Source of the DNA: Cycas panzhihuaensis
Taxonomy: Eukaryota; Cycadophyta
Direction of reading: 5' to 3'
Assembly: GCA_023213395.1 (NCBI GenBank)
Contig: CM041465.1
Span: forward strand, 4,650,001-4,714,000
Length of the DNA: 64,000 bases
How positions within the stretch are numbered: position 1 is the first letter of the stretch; each line of letters opens with the position of its first letter. Below the pieces are notes generated by a model that worked only from the letters and a program-made list of their open reading frames with translations, did no database searches and had not been told where the DNA came from. The translations under genes were made by a program, and so were the position numbers. This document shows positions 23,378-34,061 of the stretch, piece by piece.

Positions 23378-24130
23378 AAAGAGAAAGATAAAGTACCAGA
23401 AGAACCAAAAGTGCAACCTCAAATGGTGCAAATGGAGGAACTATTTAAAGGATTACCAGGTGAGGACATTCCAAGAATGCTATTACTGATGGAAAATCTA
23501 GTAAAACAACTGCAATTAACTATTTTCGTATTCCAAGTAATTGATTGGATTAAAGGAAGGATACTACAATGTTGAATTACCAAAAGTTTAAAGAAAGTGA
23601 TGCCATCATTCGACATGGATCCCATGGTGATAATGATGGTATTGGGAAAAACATTCCCGAAAGTAATTGTTGATGGAGGCGCAGCCGTCAACATACTACC
23701 TGCTTCGACATGGTGGAAAATGGGAAGCCCAAAACTGGAAGCAGCGACATATTCATTGAAGTTGGCCAATGAACTATTAGTGCGACCTATGGGAAAGTTG
23801 GCCGGTATCAAAGTGGATGTGGCAGAAATCGTAGTAAAAATTGACTTTACGATTGTAGAAACAGAAAAGGGAGCAACACCCTATCTAGTATTATTGGGGA
23901 GGTCTTGGCTATACAAGACCCAGTGCCTCTAAAACTAGAAGAATGTGACATTCACCTTATCGAATGATGGGAATAAAGTGGTATTACCAATGTTGGGAAG
24001 AAACTCCATTGAGATGATACCAGATGAAGGATCCAGCACGACTATCGTAAGTGAAACAACAACCTCTTCCCTCGATGAAGAGAATCTTTATCATACGACT
24101 GAGGGGCCTACCAAGCTAATCAATTCTTAA
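23378..24130 (+). pseudogene. pol: G-A aspartic protease
   Basis: It continues the gag frame: after KNK a stop, then a linker (VQMEELFKGLP) and the protease. The catalytic centre VIVDGGAAVNILP has Asp-Gly-Gly codons at 23672-23680. LANELLVRPMG and VLLGRSWLYKTQCL follow. The Trp-rich end differs from G-B by one Pro-to-Ser change. The downstream acidic stretch, with SSLDEENLYHT, ends in a stop at 24128-24130. It would release Gag and Pol products. Confidence 0.88.
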
Positions 24131-24953
24131 GAAGTCAAACCAACTTACTTTGGGAAAATATATAACTCTTCAGACGATGAAAATGGAATAAGGTTTGTGG
24201 ATTATTGGTTACAAGATGCCTATGAATTAAATTCTTCCTCTTATAGATGAAATTTATTATCTAAATGTGTAATTGAGAACATTAATGATAATTTAGATTC
24301 TTTTGAATATATAATGACTAATGATAGCTCAATGGATAACACAAAACTAGACCAAAACTCCGCTAGTAGACTTAGTATTTTTCATAGTCCTATAGTAGCT
24401 AGTAGTAATCCTAACCTCCCTTCTACCTCAGGCGTGGGTCCTAAGGTAGATTCCCTATCCCCCCCTTTATTACAACCCGGGGAAGGAAGTAGCATTCCTT
24501 CCTCATTTTCTTTAGAATTATACCCACCCAGCAACCGGTCCCTTCCAACGATTGACGCCAAATCCAAGGGAATGGAAGAAGAATTGGCGGTAATACTTCT
24601 AGAGACTCTAGTCTAAGCAGTAGAATAACTATCCCAGAAGAAACAAACTGTGAAACTTATATTGGGGATCATGTTAAGCCTTTCTATGGAGAACAGTTAT
24701 ATGGGACTACCCATCTAACCCACTGCATTGAATACTGAATGGAGCACGGGAATTGGGATAGAAATCAGTGGCAACAAGACCTAGTACTTACCTTATAGGG
24801 AACGACTTGGTATTGGTACCTAGCCCACCAAACCATTCTCCAAGATTGGAAGGAGCTACAAGCAACGTTTCGACTTCGATTCGACCATCCAAAACATTTA
24901 GACATCTCGTTATTCCATGTAGGTCAAAATCCTAGTGAGCATATACAGAAGTG
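24131..24953 (+). pseudogene. pol: G-A post-protease linker and first capsid-like block
   Basis: Low-complexity Ser/Pro linker (24314-24616) with SRLSIFHSP and PSSFSLELYPPS, then a block near 24785-24900 reading TWYWYLAHQTILQDWKEL and FRLRFDHPKHL. The pattern TL.G..W....W..L...F...F is the one found in the element's own capsid. It is interrupted at 24953 by G-B, inside EHIQK|CKQK. Two or three stops are present. Confidence 0.75.
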
Positions 24954-25842
24954 TGTTGAGGCATATTGTGAAACATAGGCCTTGAGGAAGACAGAATACA
25001 GGCTTGTATGAACCAAAGGAATGCAGGTACCGACTGTACGAAGGTACGCATAGTGGGAAAAGGTGAAAAATATGTAATTTAGGTACGTATCACAAATGCG
25101 TACCAGATGCATACCTGGGTATGTACCTTTTCGAAATGCATGTAGACATCAAGGTACGTATGGATAGATTTGACCCAAAGGCACCCAGAAATAATGACAT
25201 CAGCCTAAAAGGACATATGTACGGATGTACGTACCAGAAAAGACACCATTAAGGAGACTTAATCAAGTGTTAAAGTGAAAGGGTACCTTGGTGACAAAAA
25301 TATATGGTTATGACTTTGGGTCATAACCTTTCATCTAAAAGGCATCAAAGGGACATATTTAATGGTGCTTTGAGGACCATTCCAGTGTGAGAGCCAAGTG
25401 ATTCAATCCTATTGTATACTCTCGAGGGTGAGATCCGACTATCAAAGGTATGCAAAGGTGCAGAGGACAGCACGTATGACAACCAATTGGAGTAGCATTG
25501 TATGATAAGTACCATCTGGGTACGCATATGTAATAGAAGGAATGTATGTTGCTGGAATGCACAGGAATGCATTCCAGCGTCTGTGTAATTAAACTGATTA
25601 CTTAATAAAAGGAAGAGTTACGTGGAAAGTGGTGTATTCTTTGTGTTGTGATGATGAATTACTGAGTATGTGTTGATTTCTATACTGTTGTGTACCGTTG
25701 TGGTAGAATTTTGTGAAATATATGTGGAATGTATGTGAATAACCATGTTGACAGTATCATGAACTAGACTATAGCACTGTGTAACCTTAACAAATGTGGG
25801 GGTATCTCATAAGTGTAATAAGATACACCTAATAAGTCAACA
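24954..25842 (+). repeat. 5' LTR of G-B
   Basis: 889 bp, TGTTGAGGCATATTG to AAGTCAACA. TATTTAA at about 25356-25362 and AATAAA near 25605. It is 43 bp longer than its partner, mostly because of a ~28-bp stretch near 25790-25820 missing from the 3' LTR. Confidence 0.93.
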
Positions 25843-25843
25843 T

Positions 25844-25856
25844 TGGTTCTATTGCC
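25844..25856 (+). other. Primer-binding site of G-B
   Basis: TGGTTCTATTGCC, one base after the 5' LTR and two changes from the tRNA-Glu complement TGGTTCCGTTGCC. Confidence 0.72.
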
Positions 25857-25983
25857 TACGTCCGTTGAGGAGGGACAGGGCCTAGGAGTTTCAAGGGAAA
25901 AGAATGTGTAAAGGGCAGAGGACCCTGGCTGCCGTCGTGACGGTGGGCTGTAACTAAGCCACCGGCAGCCAGGGGACCTTCCA

Positions 25984-27860
25984 ATGCCACCTAAGAGGCC
26001 TCTAAGGTCGGAAGAGCCCCAAAAGGATACTTCACCCAAGGAAAAAGAGACCAACAGACAAAGGGTATTAAGATGGTTGAAGGAAGCAAAACTCAGAAGG
26101 GCGAGGAGATTAAGTTCGCAGAACAACAAGGCTAAGGGATAATCTGTTAAAGGATCTGAGGCAAGTGGAGCCCAGACACCTCAGGAAGAGGAAACTCATG
26201 GCGAACGTATGGTATTGACACCAGCCCCAATCAGAGATGATTTGTTTAGCCCAGAAATTGAATGGAAACCAAAAGTGGATGAAAAACATCAAGAAACCTT
26301 AAAAGAGGGAAGTATACCTGTGGAGGATAGCTCGAAGGACCCAAGTGATAGTGAAAAGAAGGCAGAGAAAGGTCCCTCTGCATATTGGGAGAATAAGCTC
26401 ACGAGACTGCTTTTTGAAGATTTGACAGAAAGGGGATCTGATCAATCATATATTACAGTGTCACCATTAACTATACAAGTGCCGGGTATAGTGGAACCTA
26501 TACACATCAAGACTCCATTTAAGAATCCGTTGTTTGGAAAGGATAATACTGACGAGCACTCCAAGTGCATCCAGAAGGAGGGAGAAAGGAAAAATCACCA
26601 CTAGGTGGGACACCGTTACAATCTCCCAAAATGGATGATTATAGAGACTTTGGGAAATTGATTTTTAACGACACTTCAGATGCAACAGAACATGTGTATC
26701 TCTTTCAAAATCTCATTGATGTAAAAAAGATCTCAGACGAAGATAAAATCAAAGCGAGATTTGCCTGTACGTTGAGAGGAGTACCCTTGGCATGGTACAA
26801 AGAAACAAACAAGAATGAGCCATGGGTAAAGATTAAGAAAGCATTCGAGGAAAGATTTCAAAAGTTTCGCAGTAATGAAACAGTGGAAATCGCATTGAGA
26901 GAAATCAGACAAAGGCCGGGAGAATCCATCCTAACCTATATTAGCAGAATGAAAATCATTGCAGCCAGCATGATTAACAAGACAATAATGGACCACAATA
27001 TGAAAAACTATTTTGTGAGAGGTTTGAATGAGAAATTGAGAGCTATGATGCATGCTCATCCATTGAAATCGCTTAAGAATGCCCAAGATCTAGCGTTGGA
27101 TTTTGAAATGGAAATGGATGCACAGGCAGGAGGACAGGATTCCCTGTTGCTAAGATTACAAGATGAGATTAGAGAACTGAAACAAAATCAGTATAACCGA
27201 CCCTTTTGCCAAGTGGGGATAGCAGAGGAGGAATCGGAGTTGGAAGCTTTAAGGAAAGAAGTAGACAGATTAAAAATCAGAAATAACCGAGAAGAAGAAG
27301 AAACACTGAAAAAGAAAGACCGTGTCGGAAGAATAACCAAATGGTGTCACATCTGTGAAGAGAATTCACATACCACCAAGGAATGTGAATTGAATTTTAA
27401 AAATAGTGTATTGCACCAACAAGACAGATGGTGCCATATATGTGATGTTGATACGCATACAAACAAGGATTGTTTCTACAATCCCAGGGGAAAGGCCTTC
27501 AGATTATGAGGTAGGGGAAGGGGAGGCAACCCACCTCGAAATGTTTATACAACGAGGGGCACACAAGAGCCCTTGAGGAAAAAACCACCAATGGGTAGAT
27601 GCCTTATCTATCTACAGTTTGGGCACTGGAAGTTAGAATGCCCAACGAAGCAAGAATACGAACAGAAGCCATTCGTATGTAATAACTGTGGTCCAAGTGA
27701 CCATAAAATGGAAGATTGCAAAGGAAAGGCCAAAGCCACCAACTTGATGACGATCATACCAGAAACCAAAAATGTCAAACTTCAAAACAAATAGAAGAAG
27801 AAACTGAATGAAGGATATCTGGATCCGCCAACAGAGATGGATTGATTCAGAAAAGCAAAA
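25984..27860 (+). pseudogene. gag: G-B gag, nearly intact, four CCHC motifs
   Basis: The ATG at 25984 (MPPKRPLRSEEP) starts a frame with a stop near 26136, an open run at 26209-26604 and a frameshift near 26570. A long open run follows at 26565-27509, containing the capsid TLRGVPLAWYKETNKN, EERFQKFRSNE and HNMKNYFVRGLNEKLRAMM, and a coiled-coil-like KEVDRLKIRNNREEEE. CCHC motifs lie at 27345-27386, 27432-27473, 27600-27641 (second Cys is Tyr) and 27678-27719. Stops at 27507-27509 and 27792-27794 are both single-base changes from sense codons. Gag is RNA-binding and forms the particle. This is the best-preserved gag of the family here. Confidence 0.92.
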
Positions 27861-27866
27861 CAAGTA

Positions 27867-28781
27867 TTGGATGGCCTAGTCTGGGAAGAGAATGCATTAC
27901 CAATGGGTAAACCGGAAACCAAATACGTATACGTACGGAAGAATAAACAGAAAGAAAAAGAGAATCTACCGGAAGAGCCTAAGGTGCAGCCGCAAATGGT
28001 GCAAATGAAGGAACTCTTTAAAGGATTGCCAGTGGAAGACATTCCAAGAATGCTGCTGTTAATGAAAAATTTGGTCAAGCAGCTACAATTGACCATTCCC
28101 CTATGCCAAGTTATTGATTGGATAAAAGGAGGAGTATTACAACGTGGAATTACAAAGAGTCTGAAGCAAATAATACCATCATTTGATATGGATCCGATGG
28201 TAACAATGACGGTCTTGGGAGAAACATTTCCAAGAGTAATTGTTGATGGAGGCGCGGCGGTAAACATATTACCAGCTTCGACATGGCAGAAGTTAGGAAG
28301 CTCGAAGTTGGAAGCGGCGACATATTCGTTGAAATTAGCCAACGAATTATTGGTACGACCTATGGGGAGATTGGCCGACATCAAGGTGGATGTGGTAGGG
28401 ATTATGGTAAGAATTGACTTCACAATTGTAGAAACAGAGAAAGGGGCAATGCCCTATCCAGCACTCTTGGGAAGGCCATGGCTATACAAGACCCAATGCC
28501 TCCAAAATTGGAAGAATGTGACTTTCACCTTGTCAGATAATAGAAACAAAGTGGTATTATCGATGCTGGGAAGAAATCCCATTGAGGTGATACCTGACAA
28601 TGAGTCAAGTACAATCGTTGTGAGTGAAGCAACAACTTCTTCATTTGACGAGGAAAATCTCTACCATACGGTCGAAGAACCTACCAAATTAATCGACCGC
28701 CAAGAAGCAAAACTGACTTACTTTGGAGAAATTTGTAACTCCTCAGACGATGAAAACAAGATGAGATTCATGGATTACTAA
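27867..28781 (+). pseudogene. pol: G-B aspartic protease
   Basis: A 304-residue open run in the same frame as gag, so Gag and protease are made as one polyprotein without a programmed frameshift. The N-terminal linker (VQMKELFKGLP, RMLLLMKNLVKQLQL) precedes IPSFDMDPM and the centre VIVDGGAAVNILPASTW, with Asp-Gly-Gly codons at 28245-28253. LLVRPMGRLADIKVDV, ALLGRPWLYKTQCLQNW and VTFTLSDN follow. It ends in an acidic tail (SSFDEENLYHT). Only the stop at 28781 separates it from downstream sequence. All protease landmarks are intact, so it could have been active until recently. Confidence 0.9.
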
Positions 28782-29624
28782 CTACAAGATGCATATGAAG
28801 TCAACCTCTCATCCTATAGGTGTAACCTAGTTTCTCAGAATGTAATCGAGGATGTTGATATTAATTCTAAATTTGTTGATTATACGAGTGTTAATAATAA
28901 CATAAAAAACCTAGACCCAAACCTAAATCCCCCTTTTAACCCAAACCCTTACCCTAATTCACCTCTCAATACCCCAACCCCCTCTAACCCTAACCTTCCC
29001 TCTACCTCCAGTGTGGGTCTTGAGGTAAATTGCCCTTCCCCACCCCCATCCCAGCCCAAGGAAGGAAGTAACAAACCTTCCTCATCTTCTTTAGAGGTAC
29101 ACCTACCCAGCGGGAGATCTTTTTCAACCATCGGCGCCAAATTTGAGAAAAAAGAAAAGGAACCTGCTGAGAGTATCCCTAGATATTTCGGTCTAGGAAA
29201 CAAAATTGCCACTCCAGAAGACAGAAATCATGAAGAATACGTTGGAGATTATGTGAAGACCTTTTATGAAGAACCACTATGTGGAATTTCCCATTTGATA
29301 CATTATAGAGAACATTGGTTGGAAAACCAAGACCAATTAAGGGATCATAAGAAGAAATCGACAAAGCATACCACACCAAGGAAAAGGCAAAAAAAGACAA
29401 GGCACGACCGCCACGACAAGACATCATATTTCAAGAAGGGTGATCGAGTATGGCGATCTGACAACAAATCCCAAACAACCCAAGGAGAATTGAAGATGCA
29501 TTGGAAAGGCCCATATAGGATTGAGAAAGTGTACCAAAATGGCACTATCCAGTTGAAAAAACTATCAGGCAAGCTATTGCCTGAAATGGTCAAGGGTAGT
29601 AAACTGAAACCCTATATCAACTAG
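28782..29624 (+). pseudogene. pol: G-B in-frame fusion of linker to integrase tail
   Basis: Same frame as gag-protease. An open run from 29013 has a Pro/Ser linker (SSSSLEVHLPSGRS), then HLIHYREHWLENQDQ. After a basic junction near 29350-29400, it becomes the integrase C-terminal domain: RHDKTSYFKKGDRVW, MHWKGPYRIEKVYQNG and a LLPEMVKGSKLKPYIN end with stop. In G-A and G-C about 4 kb of capsid-like module, RT, RNase H and integrase core lie between these two parts. The open frame survived the deletion, which may suggest that the product was tolerated or used. Confidence 0.85.
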
Positions 29625-30032
29625 GGTGGAGCAACTTACCAGCCGAATCAGTTAGTTGTACCATAGTGTGTTGCATGAAGTTGAGGCAAAATCGAATTGC
29701 CTTAATACCGAAACGTGATTCAGTTCGGTATGTAACATAAAACACAAAAAATAAAAATAAAAAAATAGAAAAATAACCGTAACTCATATTATACAAATAA
29801 GCAATATGGTGAAGCATGGAGGAAAGATATATCATCATACAGAAAATCGAGGGAAAGTTGAACAAAACAAAGTGCCAATAGATGAGGATGTATTAACCAA
29901 GAATGGTAACCAAGCAGTGGAAGCGAGGCGGCAGGAGGCGACCTTAGAGCGAGAGAGGGGGAGGAATACCCCAAATTTTAAATTTTTTGTTGAGCAAGGA
30001 TGCTCAATCCAATCATGTTGACCTGGGATAGA
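29625..30032 (+). other. G-B 3' untranslated region with conserved block and hairpin
   Basis: The first ~180 bp (GTTGCATGAAGTTGAGGCAAA near 29670) match the sequence after the integrase stop in G-A (34062-34250) and G-C (37550-37730). A short frame at 29806-30021 seems to be a scar left by loss of the extra ORF. A purine tract GAGAGAGGGGGAGG lies near 29949-29963, and the hairpin TTGAGCAAGGATGCTCAA near 29991-30008, some 25 bp before the 3' LTR. Confidence 0.75.
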
Positions 30033-30878
30033 TGTTGGGGCATATTGTGAAACATAGGCCTTGAGGAAGACAGAATACAGACTTGTATGAACCAAAGGAA
30101 TGCAGTGATGCAGATGCGCATGCATAGTGGGAAAAGGTGAAAATATGTAATTTGGAGTGCATTATGACGGATCGTGCACGGATACATACCTTTTGAATGC
30201 ATGCAGACAATGAATGCGTATGGATGATTTGACCCAAAGGCACCCAGAAATGATGACGTCAGCCCAAAAGGACATATGTACAGATGTACGAACCAGAAAA
30301 GACACCATTAAGGAGACTTAATCAAGTGTTAAAGTGAAAGGGTACCTTGGTGACAAAAAGGTATGGTTGTGACTTTGGGTCATAACCTTTCATCCAAAAG
30401 GCATCAAAGGGACATATTTAATGGTGCTTTGAGGACCATTCCAGTGTGAGAGCCAAGTGATTCAATCCTATTGTATACTCTCAAGGGTGAGAGCTGACTA
30501 TTAAAGGTATGCAAAGGTGCGGAGGACAGCACGTATGGCAACCAGTTGGAGCAGCATTATATGATAAGTACCATCTGGGTATGTATATGTAACATAAGGA
30601 ATGTATGCTACTAGAATGCACAGGAATGCATTCCAGCCTCTATGTAATTGAACTGATTACTTAATAAAAGGAAGAGTTACGTGGAAAGTGGTATATTCTT
30701 TGTGTTGTGATAATGAATTACTGAGTATGTGTTGATTTCTGTACTGCTGTGTACCATTGTGGTAGAATTCTATAAAATATATATGGAATGTATGTGAATA
30801 ACCATGTTGACAGTATCTTGAACTAGACTATAGCACTGTGTAACCTTGACAAGTGTAAGATATCCTTTAAAAGCAACA
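30033..30878 (+). repeat. 3' LTR of G-B
   Basis: 846 bp, TGTTGGGGCATATTG to AAAAGCAACA, partner of 24954-25842. It has lost ~28 bp near the end and is visibly diverged. It is followed by target duplication AAGTG. Confidence 0.92.
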
Positions 30879-30883
30879 AAGTG

Positions 30884-31499
30884 TAAACAAAAATTGACAT
30901 CCTTAAGTATACCCAAAAAGATCTGGCCTAACTACTTCTACCACACCCTAGGACGGGTAGCGAAGGATTGGTTCTTAGGAAAGGAACAAAGCCTGGATAT
31001 GACTTGGGGAAATCTAAAAAAATCCTTTATAAAAACTTTTATGCATACATCAGAAGACAAAAATATAGATAGAATCTTGAAGAATATTAGAAGAATGAGC
31101 ATAAATTTAGAGCAAGGAATTACAAATAAAGAGGAAAAAGAATCCACATGTGGTGAGGAAGAAGAAATCATGAATTATCCTGCAGAATTCACGGAAATCA
31201 ACATTGGAGAAAGAAAAATAGAAGATACCCCTCGGCACAAAACCAAAAATAAGGAGGATATTGAAGTAACCAAATTAAAAACTATTGAAATTAACGTCGG
31301 CAGCAGAGAAGATCCCAAACTGATACGAATAAGAAATTATTGGGATAATCAAACAATAGTGAAAGCTCAGCAGTTGTTTGAGGAGTTCCGTGATGTATTC
31401 GCGTGGTCATATAAAGACCTAAAAGGTATTCCCCCGGAAATAGGAATGCATCATATTGATTTAGTAGAGGAAGCAAAACCAGTGAAGCAACGACCATAA
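30884..31499 (+). pseudogene. pol: G-A second capsid-like block and acidic linker
   Basis: Continuation of G-A after G-B. It reads CKQKLTSLSIPKKIWPNY, then TLGRVAKDWFLGKEQSLDM, WGNLKKSFIKTFMHT and an acidic Glu-rich segment (31130-31330). QLFEEFRDVFAWSYKDLKG and PPEIGMHHIDL follow, the usual entry into gypsy RT. The block resembles the capsid motif TLRGVPLAWY...WAKIKKSFEERF. The frame is open from 30846 to 31499, where Gln has become a stop. Confidence 0.82.
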
Positions 31500-32290
31500 C
31501 GCATGAATCCCAAGTATAAGGAAAAGGTAAAAGCAGAGCTCGATAAAATGTTAGAAGCAGAATACATTTACGAGATTGACTATAGTGACTTGGTAAGCCC
31601 TGTAGTAGTAGTTCCCAAAAAGAACGAGAAAATACGTGTCTGTGTGGATTACAGATAATTAAATAAGGTAACGAAGAAGGATCTCTTTCCGTTACTATTT
31701 ACAGAAGACATTTTGGAAGCGGTGGGAGGAAATGAGATATATTCCTTCACCGACGGATTTAGTGGGTACAATCAAGTGTAGATTGCCCCAGAAGATCAAG
31801 CAAAGACCACATTCATGACAGAATGGAGAACTTATGCCTATAAAGTAATGTCATTCGGTCTTACGAATACACCAGCCACATTCCAAAGAATTGTGATCAA
31901 CATATTTCAGAAATTTATTAGGGAAAAAGTGGCAGTATTCCTAGACGATTAGACGTTATATGGATTAATGAAAGATCACATGGAAAACTTGAGGGAGATG
32001 TTGCAAATATGCTGAGAAATTAAGTTGTGTTTGAACTTGGAGAAATGTACCTTCCTGGTACCCTTCGAAAATCTATTGGAACACATCGTTGGAAAAGAAG
32101 GATTGCTGACAAATCCAGCTAAAGTATCTGCAATTTTACATTTTCCTATACCACTTATGAGGAGACAATTGAAAGGTTTCTTAGGGTTGACTAGATATTA
32201 CAGAAAATTCATCAGGGGATATGCATACATATCAGGACCCCTGGAGGAATTGCTAAAAAAGAATATTGAATGGGAATGGATGGAAGAACA
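31500..32290 (+). pseudogene. pol: G-A reverse transcriptase
   Basis: RT blocks in order: VVVPKKNEKIRVCVDYR, LNKVTKKD, EIYSFTDGFSGYNQV, FGLTNTPATFQRIV and the catalytic VAVFLDD, followed by a stop where G-C has Trp. LNLEKCTFLVPF and FLGLTRYYRKFIRGYAYI then follow. The catalytic box is F-x-D-D rather than Y-x-D-D, as in Athila/Tat-type plant gypsy elements. Stops occur where G-C has Gln, Gln, Trp and Arg, all explained by C-to-T or G-to-A changes. The protein would synthesise cDNA. Confidence 0.9.
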
Positions 32291-32720
32291 ACAGTAAGCA
32301 TTTGAAGTATTAAAACGAGTCATCATATTAGCACCCATATTGTGATTTCCTGATTGGAAGAAAACCTTCCATGTACACGTGGATGCTTCACAATACGCTA
32401 TTAGATGCGTATTGGCCCAACCTAGTGATGACAAGATGGACCATCTAGTATACTTCGCAAGTTAAAAACTCACAAAGGTAGAGCAAAATTATACCACGAT
32501 AGAGAGAGAAGCGCTCGACATGGTGTACGCACTGCAGAAGTTTCGACACTATTTATTAGCAAATCCATTCTTGTTCTTCGTGGACCATCAGGCATTAATG
32601 TATCTGGTGAACAAACAAATAATGAGAGGGTGAATCAGTAGATGGCTAATGTTGTTTCAAGAGTTTTCTTTTAAAATTATCGTGAAACCTGGAAAGGCCC
32701 ATATTATACCTAATCAGTTG
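32291..32720 (+). pseudogene. pol: G-A RNase H
   Basis: HVHVDASQYAIRCVLAQP, YTTIEREALDMVYALQKF and FVDHQALMYLV supply the Asp, Glu and Asp positions of the RNase H core. IVKPGKAHIIPNQLSRI closes the domain. There are stops near 32299, 32343, 32464 and 32633. It would remove the RNA template. Confidence 0.87.
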
Positions 32721-34061
32721 TCAAGAATCTCAAACAGGGAAAAAGCTATAGGAATACCAGACGACTTTCCAGATGCAGTATTATTTAGCATGGAGGTAGT
32801 TCCAACAGACTGGTATGAGGGAATACCGGAATACTTAGCGACTGGAGAAGTGCCGACAGAATTGGACTGTACGGAACAACAAAATTTCATCAGAAAAGCA
32901 GAACCATATAAATTAATGAACAGAGAATTGTATAAACTAGGACCAGATGAAGTGTTGCGATGATGCGTCCGACCATACAAGATCAACTAGATTATGTCCC
33001 AAGCGCATGAAGGTGTAGCGGGTGGACACATGGGTAAATTAGCCACATGGAGGAAAATCTTAATGTCCGGATTCTGGTGGCCATCCATGTTCGAGGATGT
33101 AAGAAAATGGATCCAAGCCTGCAACTATTGTCAACAGGTTGGGAAACCTAATCGGTAAGACTTCCAACCCCTACACCCAATTCTACCTCTGGCACTATTC
33201 GAAAAATGGGGACTCGACTTCGTTGGACCAATTAAACCAGCTGCTCGTCGATTGAATGCCTGATATATTCTAGTGGCAACAGATTATATGATAAAGTAGG
33301 TAGAAGCAAGAGCCTTAAGAAAAGCAGATGCAGAAAGTACAGCCTGATTTCTGTACGAAGTGGTTATTGCACTATTTGGATGCCCTCTGGAGATTGTGAG
33401 TAACTAAGGTGCCCATTTTCTGAATCAAACCATAGAGATATTGACATCGGCTTTTATGATAAACCATCAGAAATCTACACCATATTATCCAAGGGCAAAT
33501 GGACAAGCAGAGAGTTCAAATAAAATAATTGAAAACTGCTTAAGAAAAATATGTGACGTTGACAGATCTAATTGGGCCAAGAAATTGCCATCTGTGTTAT
33601 GGGCATTTAAAACAACTTATAAAAGATCAACTAGACATACTCCATTCCAGCTCGTCTACCGAACAGAGGCCATTCTTTCGACAGAATTCGAGATACCAAG
33701 CATACGAACTACTATGCAGTGTCGATTAGATGACTTTCAATCCTTATGACAACGATTGGAAGAATTGGTGCGATTAGAAGAGAAACAACATATGGTGAAA
33801 TGGTTGCAAAATATAGAAAAGAGATGACAAATAGCATGGCATGATCGACATTTACGCAAACCTCAGTTCAAGAAAGGTGATCAAGTGTTTCTTTATGACA
33901 ATAAGTTCAAGACGCACCTCGGTAAATTCAAGATGCGATGGGTAAGACCTTACATCGCAGAGAGAATCTTCGAGAATGGATCGGTGCAACTACGAGAAAT
34001 AGATGGGCCACTGCTACCAACTCTAGTGAATGGTAGCATGTTGAAACCATATGTTGAATAG
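32721..34061 (+). pseudogene. pol: G-A integrase
   Basis: The HHCC zinc finger (HEGVAGGHMGKLATW, then CNYCQQVGKPN) lies at about 33006-33150. The core has [12 protein letters not shown] near 33209-33245, the Asp block near 33395 and YYPRANGQAESSNKIIENC near 33481-33543 with the catalytic Glu. The C-terminal domain has FKKGDQVFLYDNKFK and KMRWVRPYIAERIFENG, and the end LVNGSMLKPYVE stops at 34059-34061. No chromodomain follows. Several in-frame stops are present. The domain joins element DNA to the target. Confidence 0.88.

Larger units (their letters stand above)
24954..30878 (+). mobile_element. Non-autonomous gypsy element G-B inside G-A
   Basis: Plus strand, 5,925 bp, LTRs 24954-25842 and 30033-30878, perfect target duplication AAGTG at 24949-24953 and 30879-30883. 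It carries gag and protease close to one open frame, then an in-frame deletion that joins the post-protease linker to the integrase tail. RT, RNase H, integrase core, repeat spacer and the extra ORF are missing. It belongs to the G family by gag, primer site and pre-LTR hairpin, but its LTR U3 differs from G-A. It would need RT and integrase in trans. Confidence 0.93.
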
